From contig JQKK01000003.1 of the NCBI GenBank assembly GCA_000746015.1, forward strand, positions 1-64,000: DNA of 64,000 nt, read 5' to 3'. Position 1 is the stretch's first letter. Each line of letters begins with the position of its first letter. This stretch comes from Lachnospiraceae bacterium MA2020. GTDB lineage: Bacteria > Bacillota > Clostridia > Lachnospirales > Lachnospiraceae. A model generated the notes under the pieces. That model did not search any database and was not told the origin of the DNA. It saw only the letters and a list, made by a program, of their open reading frames with translations. The position numbers and the translations under genes were made by a program. Of the stretch, positions 62,876 through 64,000 are shown one piece after another.

Positions 62876-64000
62876 ATGGAAAGAAAATACTGATATGGGG
62901 ATTTGGCAGAGAGGGAAAGTCTACTAAGAATTTCCTCGATACCTTTTGTCCGGATGCAAAATATGATGTGTATGAAGGAAATCGTGAGGGAGTTAAGGAC
63001 GAAGAATATGACTATGTATTTGTAAGTCCGGGTGTACCTTTTGAGGAGACTGATCCTAAGTTTACTTCTCAGACACAGGTGTTTTTGGAAGCATTTGGCG
63101 ACAGGACCATTGGAATAACAGGCACTAAGGGAAAAAGTACGACAAGCTCACTTCTTTATGCTGCACTTAAGGCTGCATCAGGAAGGGAAGTCTGCCTTGT
63201 AGGCAACATACAGCTTCCGTGCCTTGATTACTATGGTGAAATGATGAATGATGAGCAGGAGCTTGCAGTATTTGAGCTTTCATGCCATCAGTGCCAGCGC
63301 CTTACGGTTGCGCCTCATATAGCGGTATTTTTGAATCTTTTTGAGGATCATCTTGACAGATATCATACGGTTGAAAAGTATTTTGAGGCAAAGAAGGGTA
63401 TCACACGCAATCAGAAAGCTGATGATGTATTTTATGTCGGCGCAGAGGTCCCTGACTTTGATGTAAAAGCAAGAAGGATCGTGATAGATGACACAGCGAT
63501 CGATGAGCACTTTGACCTTATGATACCGGGTGAGCACAATCAGTATAATGCTGAGTTTGTAAAAAGGATAGCCTGTGGCGAATATGGCTGTGATGAGGGT
63601 AAAGTACGTGAAGCTATGAAAAGCTTTTCGGGACTTCCTCACCGTCTTGAATATGTTGGCGAGTTTAATGGCATCAGGTTTTATGATGATTCCATATCGA
63701 CTATACCGGAGGCTACTATCAGTGCGGTCTCAAGTATTGCAAATGTAAGGACTGTGCTCGTGGGCGGCATGGACAGAGGGATAGATTATGATATACTTAT
63801 CGACTTTATCCCTCAGCATACAGATATCAATTTCATCTGTTCTTATGAGTCGGGCAGGAGAGTGTATGATGCTGTAGGAAATTCCGGCAACATTTTTTAC
63901 AAAGAAGATCTTGATGCTGCAGTTGCCCTTGCAAAGCAGATCACTCCGGAAGGCGGAAGCTGTGTACTTTCTCCGGCAGCGGCATCATATGGCTATTTTA
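62851..64000 (+). CDS. murD2: MurD-type ligase, probably UDP-MurNAc-L-Ala--L-Glu ligase (cut by window end)
   Basis: 383 residues are visible from ATG 62851. The start lies inside murL and begins MCNPVEYLNGKKILIWGFGR, an N-terminal Rossmann fold. The Mur ligase P-loop is GITGTKGKSTTSSLL (about 84). Further family motifs are FELSCHQCQRL, NLFEDHLDRYHT, GEHNQYNAEFV and LPHRLEYVG...FYDDSIST. Pairing with murL suggests it adds L-Glu rather than D-Glu to UDP-MurNAc-L-Ala. From sequence alone I cannot separate it from ordinary MurD. The C-terminus is missing. Confidence 0.7.
   Translation, partial: MCNPVEYLNGKKILIWGFGREGKSTKNFLDTFCPDAKYDVYEGNREGVKDEEYDYVFVSPGVPFEETDPKFTSQTQVFLEAFGDRTIGITGTKGKSTTSSLLYAALKAASGREVCLVGNIQLPCLDYYGEMMNDEQELAVFELSCHQCQRLTVAPHIAVFLNLFEDHLDRYHTVEKYFEAKKGITRNQKADDVFYVGAEVPDFDVKARRIVIDDTAIDEHFDLMIPGEHNQYNAEFVKRIACGEYGCDEGKVREAMKSFSGLPHRLEYVGEFNGIRFYDDSISTIPEATISAVSSIANVRTVLVGGMDRGIDYDILIDFIPQHTDINFICSYESGRRVYDAVGNSGNIFYKEDLDAAVALAKQITPEGGSCVLSPAAASYGYF

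Overview
The window looks like chromosome from a low-GC Firmicute, most likely a Lachnospiraceae member close to Butyrivibrio or Pseudobutyrivibrio. The pointers are strong GGAGG-type ribosome sites, B. subtilis-like TTGACA/TATAAT promoters (often with an extended -10), a large modular GH43/CBM6 xylan-type enzyme, a YesMN-type two-component pair, a DUF6110/P-type ATPase pair, iron-sulfur serine dehydratase in two subunits, and a BmpA-type nucleoside ABC system. No rRNA, tRNA, CRISPR array, insertion sequence or prophage was recognised.

Region 1 (1-14.8 kb) is accessory and eroded. Unrelated single genes (GNAT, DUF3784, a PD-(D/E)XK-like protein, GIY-YIG nuclease, PLD-helicase-DUF3427, Nudix, CAT-type acetyltransferase, divergent deformylase, an adenosine-deaminase/SLOG fusion, YbaK, PrsW, a MmcQ-MGMT fusion, TraX) alternate with scars. 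The scars are a GNAT stub, a duplicated DUF3784 tail, an Rpn-type tail, a helicase/Nudix deletion chimera and two short orphan tails. The stretch 2.9-11.1 kb has the composition of a nucleic-acid/nucleotide conflict (defence) island.

Region 2 (14.8-36.9 kb) is mostly core metabolism and sensing: TrpB2-like synthase, PreA-like dehydrogenase, an AIM24 protein, the secreted GH43 enzyme, a histidine kinase/response regulator/solute-binding protein operon ending in pgeF, a lone CheY, a metal P-type ATPase with DUF6110, sdaAB-sdaAA, glnS and a DUF2225 protein.

Region 3 (36.9-44.7 kb) is one nucleoside-salvage locus. A BmpA lipoprotein and an ATPase plus two permeases import nucleosides. Divergent udp-cdd-deoB then deaminate and cleave them and feed the pentose phosphate into central metabolism.

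Region 4 (44.7-64 kb) carries c-di-GMP enzymes (a PAS-GGDEF protein and a degenerate GGDEF-EAL protein overlapping a PilT-like ATPase), a FAD dehydrogenase with a parvulin foldase, mgtE, rpsT, lepA-hemW, a CgeB-like glycosyltransferase, and murL followed by a MurD-type ligase that runs off the window. The last pair indicates the L-Glu-then-epimerise route to peptidoglycan D-glutamate.

The most unusual non-coding signal lies in region 4. Two inverted copies of a roughly 300-nt element (51617-51925 on + and 53489-53788 on -) share the same three-hairpin architecture with compensatory stem changes and a terminal T-run. They bracket two AT-rich small genes, one carrying a nonsense codon. The second strong candidate is the ADA-SLOG fusion protein (8605-11061), whose promoter carries a palindrome between its -35 and -10.
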